From NCBI RefSeq assembly GCF_032452875.1, contig NC_083869.1, positions 124,936,001 to 125,000,000 of the forward strand: 64,000 bases of DNA, read 5' to 3'. The DNA is from Bos javanicus. Taxonomy: Eukaryota; Chordata; Mammalia; Artiodactyla; Bovidae. Under the pieces are notes generated by a model. That model ran no database searches and was not told the origin of the DNA. It saw only the letters and a program-made list of their open reading frames with translations. A program made the translations under genes and the position numbers. Of this stretch, positions 10,171-22,195 are shown in pieces (position 1 is the stretch's first letter; each line of letters opens with the position of its first letter).

Positions 10171-13100
10171 AGTGCTGCATGGGACCTTTTGAAGGAGGTC
10201 ACTATTATCTTCATTACCTCTACCATAGTTTGGCCTCAGGTCAAGCAACAGAGAAATAACACAGCTTCGCCCATCAACAGAAAATTGGATTAAAGATTTA
10301 CTGAACATGGCCCCGCCCATCAGAACAAGACCCAGTTTCCCTCTTAGTCAGTCTCTCCCATCAGGAAGCTTCCATAAGCCTCTAATCCTTCTCCATCAGA
10401 GGGCAGACACGATGAAAACCACAATCACAGAAAACTAACCAATCTGATCACAGGGACCACAGCCTTGTCTAGCTCAAAGAAACTATGAGCCATGCTGTAT
10501 AGGGCCACCCAAGACAGACAGGTCATAGCAGAGAGTTCTGACAAAACGTGGTCCACTGGAGAAGGGAATGGCAAACCACTTCAGTATTCTTGCCTTGAGA
10601 ACCCCATGAACAGAATGAAAAGGCAAAAAGGGATGACACTGAAAGATGAACTCCCCAGGTTGGTAGGTGCCCAATATGATACTCAAGAAGAGTGGAGAAA
10701 TAACTCCAGAAAGAATGAAGAGACGGAGCCAAAACAAAAACAACATCCAGTTGTGGATGTGATTGGTGATGGAAGTAAAGTCTGATGCTGTAAAAAGCAA
10801 TACTGCATAGGAACCTGGAACGTTAGGTCCATGAATCAAGGCGAACTGGAAATGGTCAAACAGTAGATGGCAAGAGTGAATATCAACATTCTAGGAATCA
10901 GTGACTAAAATGGACTGGAGTGGGTGAATTTAACTCAGATGACCATTATATCTACTACTGTGGGCGGGAATCCCTTAGAAGAAATGGAGTAGCCATCATA
11001 GTCAACAAAAGAGTCCAAAATGCAGTACTTGGATGCAATCTCAAAAATGACAGAATGATCTCTGTTCATTTCCAAAGCAAACCATTCAATGTCTCTGTAA
11101 TCCAAGTCTATGCCCCGACCAGTAATGCTGAAGAAGCTGAAGTTGAATAGTTCTATGAAGACCCATAAGACCTTCTAGAACTAACATCCAAAACAGATGT
11201 CCTCTTCATTATAGGGGACTGGAATGCAAAGGTAGGAAGTCAAGAGCTACCTGGAGTAACAGGCAAATTTGGCCTTGGAGTACAAGATAAGCAAGTCAAA
11301 GGCTAATAGAGTTTCACCAAGAGAACACACCGGTCATAGCAAACACTCTCTTCCAACAACACAAGAGAAGACTCTATACATGGACATCACCAGATGGTCA
11401 ATACCAAATCAGATTGTTTATATTCTTTGCAGCCAAAGATGGAGAAGCTCTATACAGTCAGATAAAAAAGACCAGGAACTGACTGTGGCTCAGATCATGA
11501 ACTCCTTATTGCCAAATTCAGACGTATATTGAAGAAAGTAGGGAAAACCACTAGACCATTCAGGTATGACCTAAATCAAATCCCTACGATTGTACAGTGG
11601 AAGTGAGAAATAGATTCAAGGGATTAGATCTGATAGACAGAGTGCCTGATAAACTATAGATGGAAGTTCGTGACATTGTATAGGAGACAGTGATCAAGAC
11701 CATCCCCAAGAAAAAGAAATGCAAAAAGGCAAAATGGTTGTCAGACAAGACCTTACAAATAGCTGAGAAAAGAAGAGAAGCTAAAGGCAAAGGAGAAAGG
11801 GAAAGATACACCTATTTGAATGCAGAGTTCCAAAGAATAGCAAGGAGAGATAAGAAAGCCCTTCTCAGTGATCAATGCAAAGAAATAGAGGAAAACAATA
11901 GAATGGGAAAGACTAGAGATCTCTTCAAGAAAATTAGAGATACCAAGGGAACAGTTCATGCAAAGATGAGCACAATAAAGGACAGAAATTGGTGTGGACC
12001 TAACAGAAGCAGAAGATTTTAAGAAGATGTGGCAAGTATACACAGAAGAACTATCCAAAAACAACTTCATGACCCAGATAACCACGATGGTGTGATCACT
12101 CACCTAGAGCCAGACATCCTGGAATGTGAAGTCAAGTGGGCCTTAGGAAGCATCACTATGAACAAAGCTAGTGGAGGTGATGGAATTCCAGTTGAGCTAT
12201 TTCAAATCCTAAAAGATGATGCTATTAAAGTGCTGCACTCAATAAGCCAGCAAGTCTGGAAAACTCAGCAGTGGCCACAGGACTGGAAAAGGTTAGTTTT
12301 CATTCCAATCCCAAAGAAAGGCAATGCCAAAGAATGCTCAAACTACCACACAATTGCACTCATCTCATATACTAGCAAAGTAATACTCAAAATTCTACAA
12401 GTCAGGCTTCAACAGTGTAAACCGTGAACTTCCAGCAGTACGTGAACTATGAACTTCCAGATGTTCAAGCTGGATTTAGAAAAGGCAGAGGAACCAGAGA
12501 TCAAACTTCTAACATCCGCTGGATCATAGAAACAAGCAGGAGTTCCAGAAAAACATCTACTTTTGCTTTATTGACTATACAAAAGCCTTAGACTGTGTGA
12601 ATCACAACAAACTGGATAATTCTGAAAGAGATGGGAATACCAGCCCACCTGATCTGTCTCCTGAGAAATGTGAATGCGGGTCAAGAAGAACAGCTAGAAC
12701 TGGACATGGAACAACAGACTGGTTCCAAATCAGGAAAGGAGTATGTCAAGGCTGTTTATTGTCACCCTGCTTATTTAACTTATATGCAGAGTATATCATG
12801 TGAAATGCCAGGCTGGAAGAAGCACAAGCTGGAATCAAGATTGCTGGAAGAAATATCAATAACCTCAGATACGTAGATGACACCACCATCATGGCAGAAA
12901 GTGAAGAGGAACTCAAAAGCCTCTTGATGAAAGTGAAAGAGGAGAGTGAAAAAGTTGGCTTAAAGCTCAACATTCAGAAAACTAAGATCATGGCATCTGG
13001 TCCCATCACTTCATGAGAAATAGATAGGGAAACAATGGAAACAGTGACAGACTTAATTTTGGGGGCTCCAAAATCACTGCAGATGGTGATTGCAGCCATG

Positions 13101-13625
13101 ACATTAAAAGACGCTTGCTCCTTGGAAGAAAAGCTATGACCAACCTAAACAGAGTGTTAAAAAGCAGAGACATTTCTTTGCATACAAAGGTCCGTCTAGT
13201 CAAAACTATGGTTTTTCCAGTAGTCATGTATGGATGTGAGAGTTGAACCACAAAGAAGGCTGAGCATCGAAGAATTGATGCTTTTGAACTGTGGTGTTGG
13301 AGAAGACTTGAGAGTCCCCTGGACTGCAAGGAGATCCAGCCAGTCCATCCTAAAGGAAATCAATCCTGAATATTCATTGGAAGGACTGATGCTGAAGCTG
13401 AAACTCCAATACTTTGGCCACCTGATGCAAAGAAGACTCTGATGCTGGGAAAGATTGAAGGCGGGAGGACAAGGGGATGACAGAGGATGAGATAGTTGGA
13501 TGGCATCACCAACTCCATGGACATGAGTTTGAGCAGGCTCCAGGAGTTGGTGATGGACAGGGAAGCCTGGTGTGCTGCAGCCCATGGGGTCACAAAGAGT
13601 CGGACACAACTGAGTGACTGAACTG
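10170..13625 (+). mobile_element. BovB LINE, near full length, inactive
   Basis: This is the longest BovB copy in the window. The 5' region is recognisable from about 10170 (fuzzy) through 'gaccacagccttgtct' (10456) and 'acgtggtccactgg'. Endonuclease-domain sequence runs at about 10870-11530 (Y-C-G-R-E-S, Q-V-Y-A-P-T, D-W-N-A-K-V, then I-L-C-S-Q-R-W). Reverse transcriptase lies at about 12160-12960, with the catalytic Y-A-D-D altered to Y-V-D-D near 12870 and F-I-D-Y upstream. The C-terminal R-R-R block and 'cggacacaactgagtgactg' end lie near 13450-13620. Numerous stops and frameshifts, plus a local duplication of about 28 bases near 12420-12460, show that it is dead. Confidence 0.95.
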
Positions 13626-13882
13626 AACTGGAGTCCTCTAGCCCACTCTATCCTTTGACTCTGCAGATAACTTAACTCATTCATTCCGAAAGGAAAATAT
13701 TAAAAAAAGAAGAAATCATAAAGCATTAACAGACCCTATAAGGAAGAAATTATTAAACTTTGAAGTAAATATATATCTGGGTTCCAGATTTCTTCAGTTC
13801 CATAAAGATGTCTTTGGGAAATTTAATCTCTCTGAGCCATACCTCCCTTCAGCTGTCAAATGGGAATATCCAATCAAGCTAT

Positions 13883-14100
13883 GGGCTTCCCAGGTGGCGC
13901 TGGTGGGAAAGAACCCACCTGTCAATGCAGGAGACACACGAGACATGGGCTCCATCTCTGAGTCAGGAAGATCCCTTGGAGGAGAGCACGACAGCCAACT
14001 CTAGTATTCTTGCCTGGAGAATCCCACGGACAGAGGAGCCTGGAGGGCTACAGTCCACAGGGTCAGAAAGAGTCAGATGTGACTCAGCACGCACGCAAGC
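13883..14100 (+). repeat. Bov-tA SINE
   Basis: 'gggcttcccaggtggcgctg' head, 'gggctccatctctgagtcag' and Bov-A body to 'agagtcagatgtgactcagc'. Confidence 0.9.
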
Positions 14101-14184
14101 TATAGAATTTTTGTAAAATTAAACGAAATAGCACACAGAAAAGTACCTACATCACTGTCTGGGTACAAAACAGGCTGATGGGAA

Positions 14185-14302
14185 GACTTCCCTGGCAGTC
14201 CAGTGGTTAAGACTTTTTCTTCCAGTGTAGTGAGTCCAGGTTCTATCCCTGGCTGGGGAGATGAGATCCCAGGTGTCTCTCAGCCAAAAAAAAAAAAGAA
14301 CC
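14185..14302 (+). repeat. CHR-2 SINE
   Basis: 'gacttccctggcagtccagt' head, 'ccaggttctatccctggctg' and an A-run tail at about 14287-14300. Confidence 0.88.
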
Positions 14303-14774
14303 AAAAACAGAAACAATTTTGTAATGAATTAAAAATCAGCTGTTGGTAACCCACTCCAAATTCAACTTCCACCTTGATCATTTCCAAATATATCTTCTTC
14401 CATCCTTTCTTCATGTTTCCTTTTCAAGGATCACCTCTCTATGAGCTTTGATTTTATCTCTTCCCAAGGTTTCTCTATTCTCTTCCTTTTCTTGTGTGTA
14501 GAACTTCAATACCTGCTTCTCTGCTGGCTCCTTTTCTTTTCCTTAAGCATGTCAAGTCTCTCTCATCCTTTAAAATCAAAACAAAACTGAAAAAAAACAA
14601 AAGCCCTCAATCCTACCTCCTATTTAGCACTTATTCTAAATATGCTCCTAAACCCTCTAAACTATCCTGAAAATAGCAAACAATTACCTGTCAAAACAGA
14701 TCAGATTTTATCAATTTCCTGCTAATAAACTTTTGATGGTTTAGCAATTCATTAATCATAAAGGCTAACGTCAT
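14303..14774. other. no recognised feature
   Basis: Pyrimidine-rich unique-looking sequence; no ORF or repeat that I can name. Confidence 0.5.
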
Positions 14775-14899
14775 TTTTTTTTTTTTTTGGCCAAGCCTTT
14801 GCACGATTTTCAGGATCTTAGTTCCCTGACCAGAGATTGAACCCAGGCCACAGCACCGAAAGTGCTAAACCCTAACCACTGAGCCACCAGGGAAGTCCC
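14775..14899 (-). repeat. CHR-2 SINE
   Basis: T-run at 14775-14790, 'gattgaacccaggcc' and terminal 'cactgagccaccagggaagt'. Confidence 0.9.
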
Positions 14900-17010
14900 A
14901 TAGCCTGAAGTCTTCAACAAGCATTCAGAATCGTTCTCAGTATCCAGCCATCAACTGTTCCTTTCACCAGCCATTGCACTTTTCAACTCTCAGTCCCACT
15001 GGTCCAGAGATTCCTAAGAACTGCATAACTTTCTAGAATGATGTGCATATGCTTGCTCATATGCATTTTTCTGGGATGAAAAATCTATTGCTATTCTCGA
15101 ATTTTCTAGATGGGGAGGAGGACCTGAATTTAAAAAAAAAGTAAAAACCAACTGTAATTACCTTTAGCCATATCAGACACACACCTTATACTTTAGCATC
15201 TCCATTCCTATGCTCAAACTGCCCCCTCTGGCTGCAATAACTTTTAACAGTAACTTTTCTTATTAATCCTTCCAGAACAAGCGCAAAAAAAAAAAAAATT
15301 ACTTCCTGTCTAATGCCTTCTTTCACTGTCTACCAGAACAGAATCATTCAGTCCCTTATCGCATCAATACAGCACACTCCTATTTAACACTCACCAGACT
15401 ACTAGGTGCTGTCATGTTGTGAGCTTTAAGGCAGAAGCTATACCTTCACATCTTTGTACCGCTGGGACAGAACCCCAGTCCAAGCACATGATAGGCAAAA
15501 CAAAAATATCTGCTGAGTAAAAGATCCATTTTGGCACTCAACTGTTGTCTATTTTTGTTACTCCTTCACTCATTGACCAAACATTTATGAAGTTCCAGTG
15601 CAATACCTAAGCTATGTGCTAAGCAGTAAGGATGTAGACTAGGGCATGGCACTGACATTAAGACAGTTAGATTAATAACTGTTAACAAAATAGAAGAATA
15701 ATGGTCTTATTTGATTGTGCTGTTTAAAAAGGCCTACATGAAGACTTATGGTAGCCCTGGGTGAAGACGTGTCTAACAGTCACAGAAGGTTTACCAATGG
15801 GACATCAGGTTCTCTCAGAACAGAGAATCCAGCCATTCTGTCTTTTCTTTACAAACAACTTTCCCCCAATGTTCCTTTTCCTTTTCTAATAGTAGTAACA
15901 ATAACTTACCACAGGAATGTGGAAAGGTACAATGTAACCAAATTTTTATCCTACTTGATTCTGGAAACAATTCAAACTAGGTAGAAAAGGAATCATTACA
16001 CCCATGGTAAAGATGAGAAAACTAAAGATCAAAGAGCTTCCTGCTCAAAACTGCACACTAAATAAGAGAGGATTTATTTAATATTTATTCACAGTCTTAC
16101 TACTACATTCTCACCACCACCACCTCCACATCTCCGCCCAATCCACCCCTAATCAGTTTGTAAGCCTCAAAGAAAAAAGATTTTTGTTCTCATTGCTTTC
16201 TTCTCAGGCACTACAAAAAAGCTTAAAACACAACAGGCTCTCAATAAATATTCATTGACTGAATTGATTTGAAACAGAGTAGACCAACACCAAAAAACAC
16301 AAGGTAAAAAAACTCCTTTCCATTATGATGGTTTCATAAAAGAGAGATTTAAAACAGGCTTCTACTAGTTAGAAAGGCTAGACTAATTGTATTGACTCAA
16401 TTCCACTGGCATGTAATGCATTTTATCTAAGAAGAATTTAAGGAGGTGAAGTAGGTTTCTATTTCTGATGTCACATTCATGGCATGTACTGACATAAACC
16501 CAAGGCTTAAACTGCAAGTCTGAAACTGATCAAAAGTTTTTATTAAGAGCAAAAACTAAGAAAGCACGTTCTTGAGTCTTGACTCTTTGACTAGAAAAAT
16601 ATCTGAATGTCAGTCTTTCTTCAATAGCCAAAGCTGCTGTAAATATGTTCTCCAAAATACTTCTTAATATGTCTTTAAGCAAAGATTAGTCAAAATCTTT
16701 TAGTAAATAAAACTTTGAATAACCATTAGTCAAAACCACAGCTCAATAACTCACCATCCTTCCCCACCTCCAGGGCCCCATAAAACTGCCATTCTGCCTA
16801 GGCACAAGGATCCCGGCAGACCATAAGACAGGGTGACGGAAGCAATGTTCAGCGTGTCTTTTCAGTATGACATTGTTTGTGATCCTAGAAACTCCAGTTC
16901 CTTATAAATCAGATGCTCCAAATGAAAATATTTCCATTATTTTTCTCCGATATTTAAATTTCAGCAAATCACAAGCTGTTGGCGGTGTTATGATAAATAA
17001 CTGCAATAGG
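14900..17010. other. intron-like unique sequence
   Basis: About 2.1 kb with no recognised exon, repeat or RNA gene. A 78-codon plus-strand frame at 15748-15984 and the non-BovB N-terminal part of the frame starting at 16867 show no domain. Confidence 0.45.
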
Positions 17011-17017
17011 TATGAGG

Positions 17018-17906
17018 TAATGCCAAAGAATGCTCAAACTACTGCACAATTGCACTCATCTCACACGCTAGTAAAAGTAATGCTCAAAATTCCCCAAGTC
17101 AGTCTTCAGCAATATGTGAACCGTAAACTTCCAGATGTTCAAGCTGGTTTTCGAAAAGGCAGAGGAACCAGAGATCAAATTGCCAACATCTGCTGGATCA
17201 TCAAAAAAGCAAGAGAGTTCCAGAAAAACATCTATTTCTGCTTTATTGACTATGCTAAAGCCTTTGACTGTGTGGATCACAATCAACTGTGGAAAATTCT
17301 GAAAGAGATGGGAATACCAGACCACCTGACCTGCCTCTTGAGAAACCTGTATGCAGGTCAGGAAGCAACAGTTAGAACTGGACATGGAACAGACTGGTTC
17401 CAAATAGGAAAAGGAGTATGTCAAGGCTGTATATTGTCACCCTGCTTATTTAACTTATATGCAGAGAATATCATGAGAAACGCTGGGCTGGAAGAAGCAC
17501 AAGCTGGAATCAAGATTGCTGGGAGAAATATCAATAACCTCAGATATGCAGATGACACCACTCTTATGGCAGAAAGTGAAGAAGAACTAAAGAGCCTCTT
17601 GATGAAAGTGAAAGAAGAGAGTGAAAAAGTTGGCTTAAAGCTCAACATTCAGAAAACTAAGATCACGGCATCCAGTCCCATCACTTCATGCCAAATAGAT
17701 GGGGAAACAGTGGAAACTGTGGCTGACTTTATTTTTTGGGTTCCAAAATCACTGCGGATGGTGACTGCAGCCATGAAATTAAAAGACGCTTGCTCCTTGG
17801 AAGGAAAGTTATGACCAACCTAGACAGCGTATTAAAAAACAGAGACACTACTTTGCCAACAAAGGTCCGTCTAGTCAAGGTTATGGTTTTTCCAGTAGTC
17901 AGAAGT
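17018..17906 (+). mobile_element. BovB LINE, reverse transcriptase fragment with long open frame
   Basis: Truncated at both ends. The frame runs through RT blocks F-I-D-Y-A-K-A-F-D-C-V-D-H (17240-17279), G-C-I-L-S-P-C-L-F-N-L-Y-A-E and L-R-Y-A-D-D-T-T-L-M-A-E-S (17539-17577). The intact YADD marks a less decayed copy than the one at 10.2-13.6 kb. A frameshift near 17735 ends the frame. The open frame starting at 16867 joins about 50 unrelated codons to the front and is not a real fusion gene. Confidence 0.93.
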
Positions 17907-18222
17907 GGACTCTGGACTTCCACTGCAGAAGGCATGGGTTTGAGCCCTGGTAGGGGAGAAGGCAATGGCAACCCACTCCAGTACTCTTGCCTGGCAAATC
18001 CCATGGACAGAGGAACCTGGTAGGCTGCAGTCCATGGGGTCACTAAGAGTCGGACATGACTGAGCGATTTCACTTTCCCTTTTCACTTTCATGCATTGGA
18101 GAAGAAAATGGCACCCCACTCCAGTGTTCTTGCCTGGAGAATCCCAGGGACAGGGGAGCCTGGTGGGCTGCTGTCTCATGGGGTCGCACAGAGTCGGACA
18201 CGACTGAAGTGACTTAGCAGCA
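17907..18222 (+). repeat. CHR-2-like head fragment joined to a Bov-A2 SINE
   Basis: 17907-17953 carries a tRNA-SINE head remnant ('catgggtttgagccctgg'). From about 17954 two Bov-A monomers follow, with the 'cactttcatgcattggagaa' linker and an AGC tail near 18217. Confidence 0.85.
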
Positions 18223-18399
18223 GGGGAACTAAATCTTGCACGCCAGGTGGCGAGGCTTCAAAAAAGGTACTGATAGCACTGTCATGTTTGAACAAATAAT
18301 TAACAGTCAAGTTCTAGAATAATTCTGTGGATGCTTCTTCAAAGCAGAGTCAGAAAAACGCAATCTCCACTCATTGACAGATTACAAATCGAATATTTC

Positions 18400-18838
18400 C
18401 TATTTCCAGTAATCAGGTATGGATGTGAGAGTTGGGCCATAAAGCAGGTTAAGCTCTGAAGAATTGATGCTTTCAAACTGGGGTGCTGGGGGAAACTATT
18501 GAGAGTCCCTTGGACAGCAAGGAGATCAAACCAGTCAATCTTAAAGGAAATCAACCCTGAATATTCATTGGAAGGACTGATGCTGAAGCTGAAGATGCAA
18601 TACTCTGGCCACCTGATGCGAAGAGCCAACTCATTGGAAAAGACCCTGATGCTGGGAAAGACTGAAGGCAGGAGGAAAAGGGGACGACTGAGGACAAGAT
18701 GGCTGGATAACATCACCAGCTCAATGGACATGAATTTGAGCAAACTCTGGAAGATAGTAAAGGACAGGAAAGCCTGGCGTGCTGCACTCCAAGGGGTCGC
18801 AAAGAGTCCGACCAACTGGATTTAGGGACTGAACAACA
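18400..18838 (+). mobile_element. BovB LINE, 3' end fragment
   Basis: Encodes the C-terminal region from the G-C-E-S-W-A block (about 18419) through the W-T-A-R-R-S-N-Q-S-I block to the final L-Q-G-V-A-K-S. It ends at 'gggactgaacaacaac'. Confidence 0.92.
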
Positions 18839-19480
18839 ACAAACCCCTACACAATATCAGTAACACAATTTGGGATTCTCAGCAGTAAATCAGTTCTATT
18901 ATGAGTTAGTTTTCTAGAAGCCACTAGGTTTTTGGTTTCTCTATAAGTCAAGTCCTTCTACTAATGGACGTCTGCTTTCAACTTTTGTTTTAAGCATTAG
19001 TAAAACATGGATTTGAGGGGAATAGAGGGCGGTCGGATGAACTACTGTAGACATTTTTTTGCGTGCTGTGATAGAGGCTGCTCGTTGCCCTAGAAATCAC
19101 TTTCTCTCCTCCGAGATTCTAGAGGTAAGTGAACTACCATTCTGGCCATTCGTATAGGTTCTGTGATTTCCTCGATCACGGCCGCGACCCATACAGACAG
19201 AGCAGCAAATCCGATTCTTTCCCGGTTTCTCTGGGAGCGGGGCTCGCTTCTTTCCCATAGGCCCATCCCCCTATCGAGAAAAATGCCTGGAGGAGATTAG
19301 TGTCGTGAAGCCACCCGGGGCTGACGTTTAAAAGTTGGACAATAAACTCGAGGTTTTCGGCAGAAACTCCGTCTGCCTCGCCTGTGCTCCGAAGCCTTCG
19401 AACTGCCCAGCTGGGATGCAGAGGTATGAGGGAGGGCAGGTTTGAAAAATGGACTTCGACCTGATCTGGTTACAGTGACC
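18839..19480. other. unique sequence flanking the CpG island
   Basis: GC content rises towards the right and no repeats are seen from 18840 onward, as expected for the edge of a promoter region. On the minus strand this would be the start of PHACTR4 intron 1. Confidence 0.45.
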
Positions 19481-20150
19481 GGATTCCCAGGGACCGGCCC
19501 CCATCAGGGAATGGCCCGGAGGGCTCCCCCGAGGAGGTGACTCGACGCCCGGGCACAAAGGGGCGCAAAGCTGCCGAGACAAAAGGGCCCCGCCAAGTCG
19601 GTGGGCGGAGAGGGCAAGCCCGCGCGGGGCGCGCCGCAGGCGGAGAAGCCACGGGGAACGGTTGTGGGAGGGCGGAGGAGGAGGCGGCGGCCATCCCCCG
19701 CCCCGCCGTGGCTCGAAGCGACCCCGGCCCGGCCGTTACCCTGGCCCGCACCGCAAGCCCCTCGCGGAGCCGAGAACGCGGCCCGACCTACCGAGCACCC
19801 ACAGGCCGACCCTGCGCACTTCCCGCTCACTTTCCTTTACTCGCCGAACTCACCCGGGGCGCCGCCGCCGCCTCTTCAGCCTCCACAGCAGTTTCCCCCG
19901 GAAATCCTACCTGGCCTGCCGGCCGCCAGGCTGCAGCCTCAGGCTTCGGCCCCCAGGAGGGGGGAAAGGCAGCGGGCCGGACAGAGAGGGGTAGGAAGTG
20001 TCGCCGCGGGGGCTCATGGGACTTGTAGTCTCCGAGAGGAGCCGGCCACGGCAGGGGCCGGACAAAATGGCGGGAACCTCTCTCGGCTCTGGGCTGGTCG
20101 GTCCCATACGGCGTCTCGCAGCATGCCCCGCACTTTTCCTGGTCCGGAGG
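19481..20150 (-). promoter_or_regulatory. PHACTR4: CpG-island promoter, inferred PHACTR4 promoter and first exon
   Basis: Dense CpGs and GC-rich sequence free of repeats. A ZNF143/Staf-like site, ACTACAAGTCCCATG on the minus strand, lies at 20015-20029, and a YY1-like AAAATGGCGGG lies at 20064-20074 on the plus strand. A good minus-strand splice donor, CGG|GTGAGT, sits with GT at 19853-19852 and could end a non-coding first exon starting near 20.0 kb. Assignment to PHACTR4 rests on synteny: in mammals PHACTR4 lies downstream of MED18 on the same strand, at a distance that I recall as about 35 kb and that fits the spacing here. No PHACTR4 coding sequence is in view, so gene identity is inference. 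Confidence 0.6.
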
Positions 20151-20273
20151 AGGACAAAGGCATTTGGACTTGGAAGGAGAGAGTTCAGTACTGGGCTCCA
20201 GGGAGTGCTCAGGGTGCAGGTGTGCTGTTACAGAAATCTGTCCAGCCCCTGTCCGGCTGAATTTCAATTATGA
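20067..20273 (+). CDS. candidate divergent small ORF with mitochondrial-presequence-like N-terminus
   Basis: The ATG overlaps the YY1-like motif in the CpG island and opens a 68-codon frame running away from PHACTR4. Residues 1-38 contain no D or E and eight R/K, with hydrophobic patches (L-A-A-C-P-A-L-F-L-V). They are followed by R-R-E-F-S at 37-41, which fits the R-x-F|S pattern of mitochondrial processing sites. A possible splice donor CAG|GTGTGC follows codon 51 (GT at 20220-20221). The frame then runs on until a SINE boundary, with TGA at 20271. I know no gene with this product here. Arginine-rich frames arise easily in CpG islands, so this is a candidate only. Confidence 0.25.
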   Translation: MAGTSLGSGLVGPIRRLAACPALFLVRRRTKAFGLGRREFSTGLQGVLRVQVCCYRNLSSPCPAEFQL

Positions 20274-20372
20274 AGTGAAGTGAAGTCGCTCAGTCGTGTC
20301 CGACTCTTTGCGACCCCATGGACTGTAGCCTACCAGGTTTCTCCTTCCATGGGATTTTCCAGGCAGGAATAA
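20274..20372 (-). repeat. Bov-A/Bov-tA SINE fragment
   Basis: 'gtgaagtcgctcagtcgtgt' to 'gggattttccaggcagg', reverse Bov-A body; truncated. Confidence 0.88.
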
Positions 20373-20689
20373 TCTTCCCAAAGTGGTGGCGGGTGGGGGT
20401 GGTGGTGGAGGGGTGTGAAGCAAAACTATTGAGGGTCAATTTGAAATGCAGTACACTTAAAATCAAGTTATCCTCAATTTTAGTGCATAAGGAAGAAACC
20501 CAGGATTCATTTTTATTATCTCCTTCAGCCGCTTAAGTCCAGTCATCCCAGTTCCTTATCAGTTTTCCCACTCCTGTCTAGGGGAACGCACCATCACCTT
20601 TCCAAATTTCTTTAGTTTCAGGCCTCCAGGCAGTGGACACCCTTCAAACACCTTCCTTCCCACTGCCAGAGGATCTTTGTAAATGCCAA

Positions 20690-21416
20690 ACCCATTGTGT
20701 CACAAAAAAGTTAGACCTAAATGTAAAACTTTGAGCTACAAAACCTGTAGAGTAAAATACAGGAGAAAATTCGTGTGACTTTCAAACACACAATAAAGGA
20801 AACAAACTGATAAACTGCACATCGTCAGAATTAACAGTTCTGCTCCTTAAAACACGGTTATGAAAATGAAAAGGCAAGCCAAAGACCTGGGTGAAGTGGT
20901 AGCAAAACCTATAGCTAACAAAGGACCAGTATCTACAACACACAAAGAACTCTTTCAACTCAAGACAAACAGCCTAGTTCAAAAAGAAAAAAAGATTTAA
21001 GAGAGACACTTTATCAAAGATGATAAATGGATGGCAAATAAATGCATAAAAGATGTTAAGGAAATGCAAATTAAAACCGCAGTAAGGTAACATTATACAC
21101 CCACTGAAATGGCTAACATTAAAAAGACTGGCAGTTATCAAGTGTTAGCAAGACTGTAGCACAACGGGAATTCTCATTCATTGCTGGTGGGATTGTAAGA
21201 TGATACAGCCACTCTGAGAAACAGTCTGGCAGTTTCTTTAAAAATTAAATATACATCTACCATATGGCCCAACCACTTACCTACGTTAGGTATTTACGCA
21301 AGAAAATGAAAGCGTACATCTGCAGAAAGACTTAAAGGTGAATGTTCACAGCAGCTTTATTTGTAACTAGCCAAAGACTAGAAACAACTCAGATGTCCTC
21401 CAAAAGGTAAATGGAA
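20690..21416 (+). mobile_element. old L1 LINE ORF2/3' fragment (left part)
   Basis: Recognisable blocks include 'aacaaaggaccagtatctac', 'aaatgcaaattaaaaccgca' and 'tgctggtgggattgtaagat'. These correspond to the C-terminal ORF2 region of older mammalian L1. The copy is interrupted by two SINEs and continues at 21925. Confidence 0.8.
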
Positions 21417-21590
21417 GGATTTCCCTGGTTGTCCAGTGGCTAAGACTCCATGCACCCAAATGCAGAGGGTCCAGGTTCAATCCCACGTCAGGGAACTAGA
21501 TCTAACATGTTACAGCTAAGAGTTCTCATCTGCAACTGAAAGATCCTGAGTGCCACAACCAAGACGAGGCACAGCCAAGTAAATACATGT
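21417..21590 (+). repeat. CHR-2 SINE
   Basis: 'ggatttccctggttgtccag' head and 'caggttcaatcccacgtcag' block, inserted in the L1. Confidence 0.88.
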
Positions 21591-21603
21591 ATATTTTAAA
21601 GTG

Positions 21604-21915
21604 GGCATTTCCCTGGTGGTACAGTGAATAAGAATCTCCCTGCCAATGCAGGGGAGACGGGTTCCATCCCTGGTCTGGGAAGATTCCATATGCTGCAGAG
21701 CAACTAAAGCTGGATGCCACAACTACTGAGCCTACATCCTGCAGCTTCGGAAGCCTGTGAGCCTAGAGCCTGCACACAGCAACAAGAGACGGCCTGGTAA
21801 TGAGAAGCCCTCGCACCGCGACTGGAGAGTACCTCGCTTTTCTGCAACAGAGAAAAGCCAGCACAGCAACAAAGACTCAGCACAACCAAAACATAAATAA
21901 ATAAATGTATAATAA
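21604..21915 (+). repeat. CHR-1 SINE
   Basis: 'catttccctggtggtacagt' head, 'gggttccatccctggtctgg', 'agcctgcacacagcaacaag' and tail 'aaacataaataaataaatg'. Full-length, nested in the same L1. Confidence 0.9.
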
Positions 21916-21924
21916 AAAAGTAAA

Positions 21925-22195
21925 TGAATATTTATACAATGGAATACTCTTCAGTAATAAAAAGGAATGAGCTACTAATACATATGATTTAATGATGAAT
22001 CTTAAAATAATTACTGAGTGAAAGAAGTCAGACATAAAAGAGTATATCTGATATGGTTACATTTACATAAATTCTAGGAATTATCCTGAAAAAAAGCAGA
22101 ATAGGTGGTTGCCTGGGGCCAAAGAAGCAGGAGCACAACAGGGTGGGATAATAAAGGAATTGAGGAAACTTTTGGGGTGACAGGTGTTGACGAAA
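21925..22195 (+). mobile_element. old L1 LINE 3' fragment (right part)
   Basis: 'acaatggaatactcttcagt', 'gaaagaagtcagacataaaa' and 'ggtggttgcctggggcc' continue the L1 broken at 21416. Confidence 0.8.

Noticed and set aside
9925..10320. A 131-codon minus-strand frame considered as a PHACTR4 exon
   Set aside because: The residues do not resemble PHACTR4 and the frame runs into the BovB 5' region.
16867..17814. A 315-codon open frame that looks like a novel gene
   Set aside because: From about codon 51 it is plain BovB reverse transcriptase. The first part is unrelated intronic sequence read in frame by chance.
19601..20260. A 219-codon proline- and arginine-rich frame in the CpG island
   Set aside because: Low-complexity translation of GC-rich DNA. 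Several overlapping frames on both strands are open for the same compositional reason.
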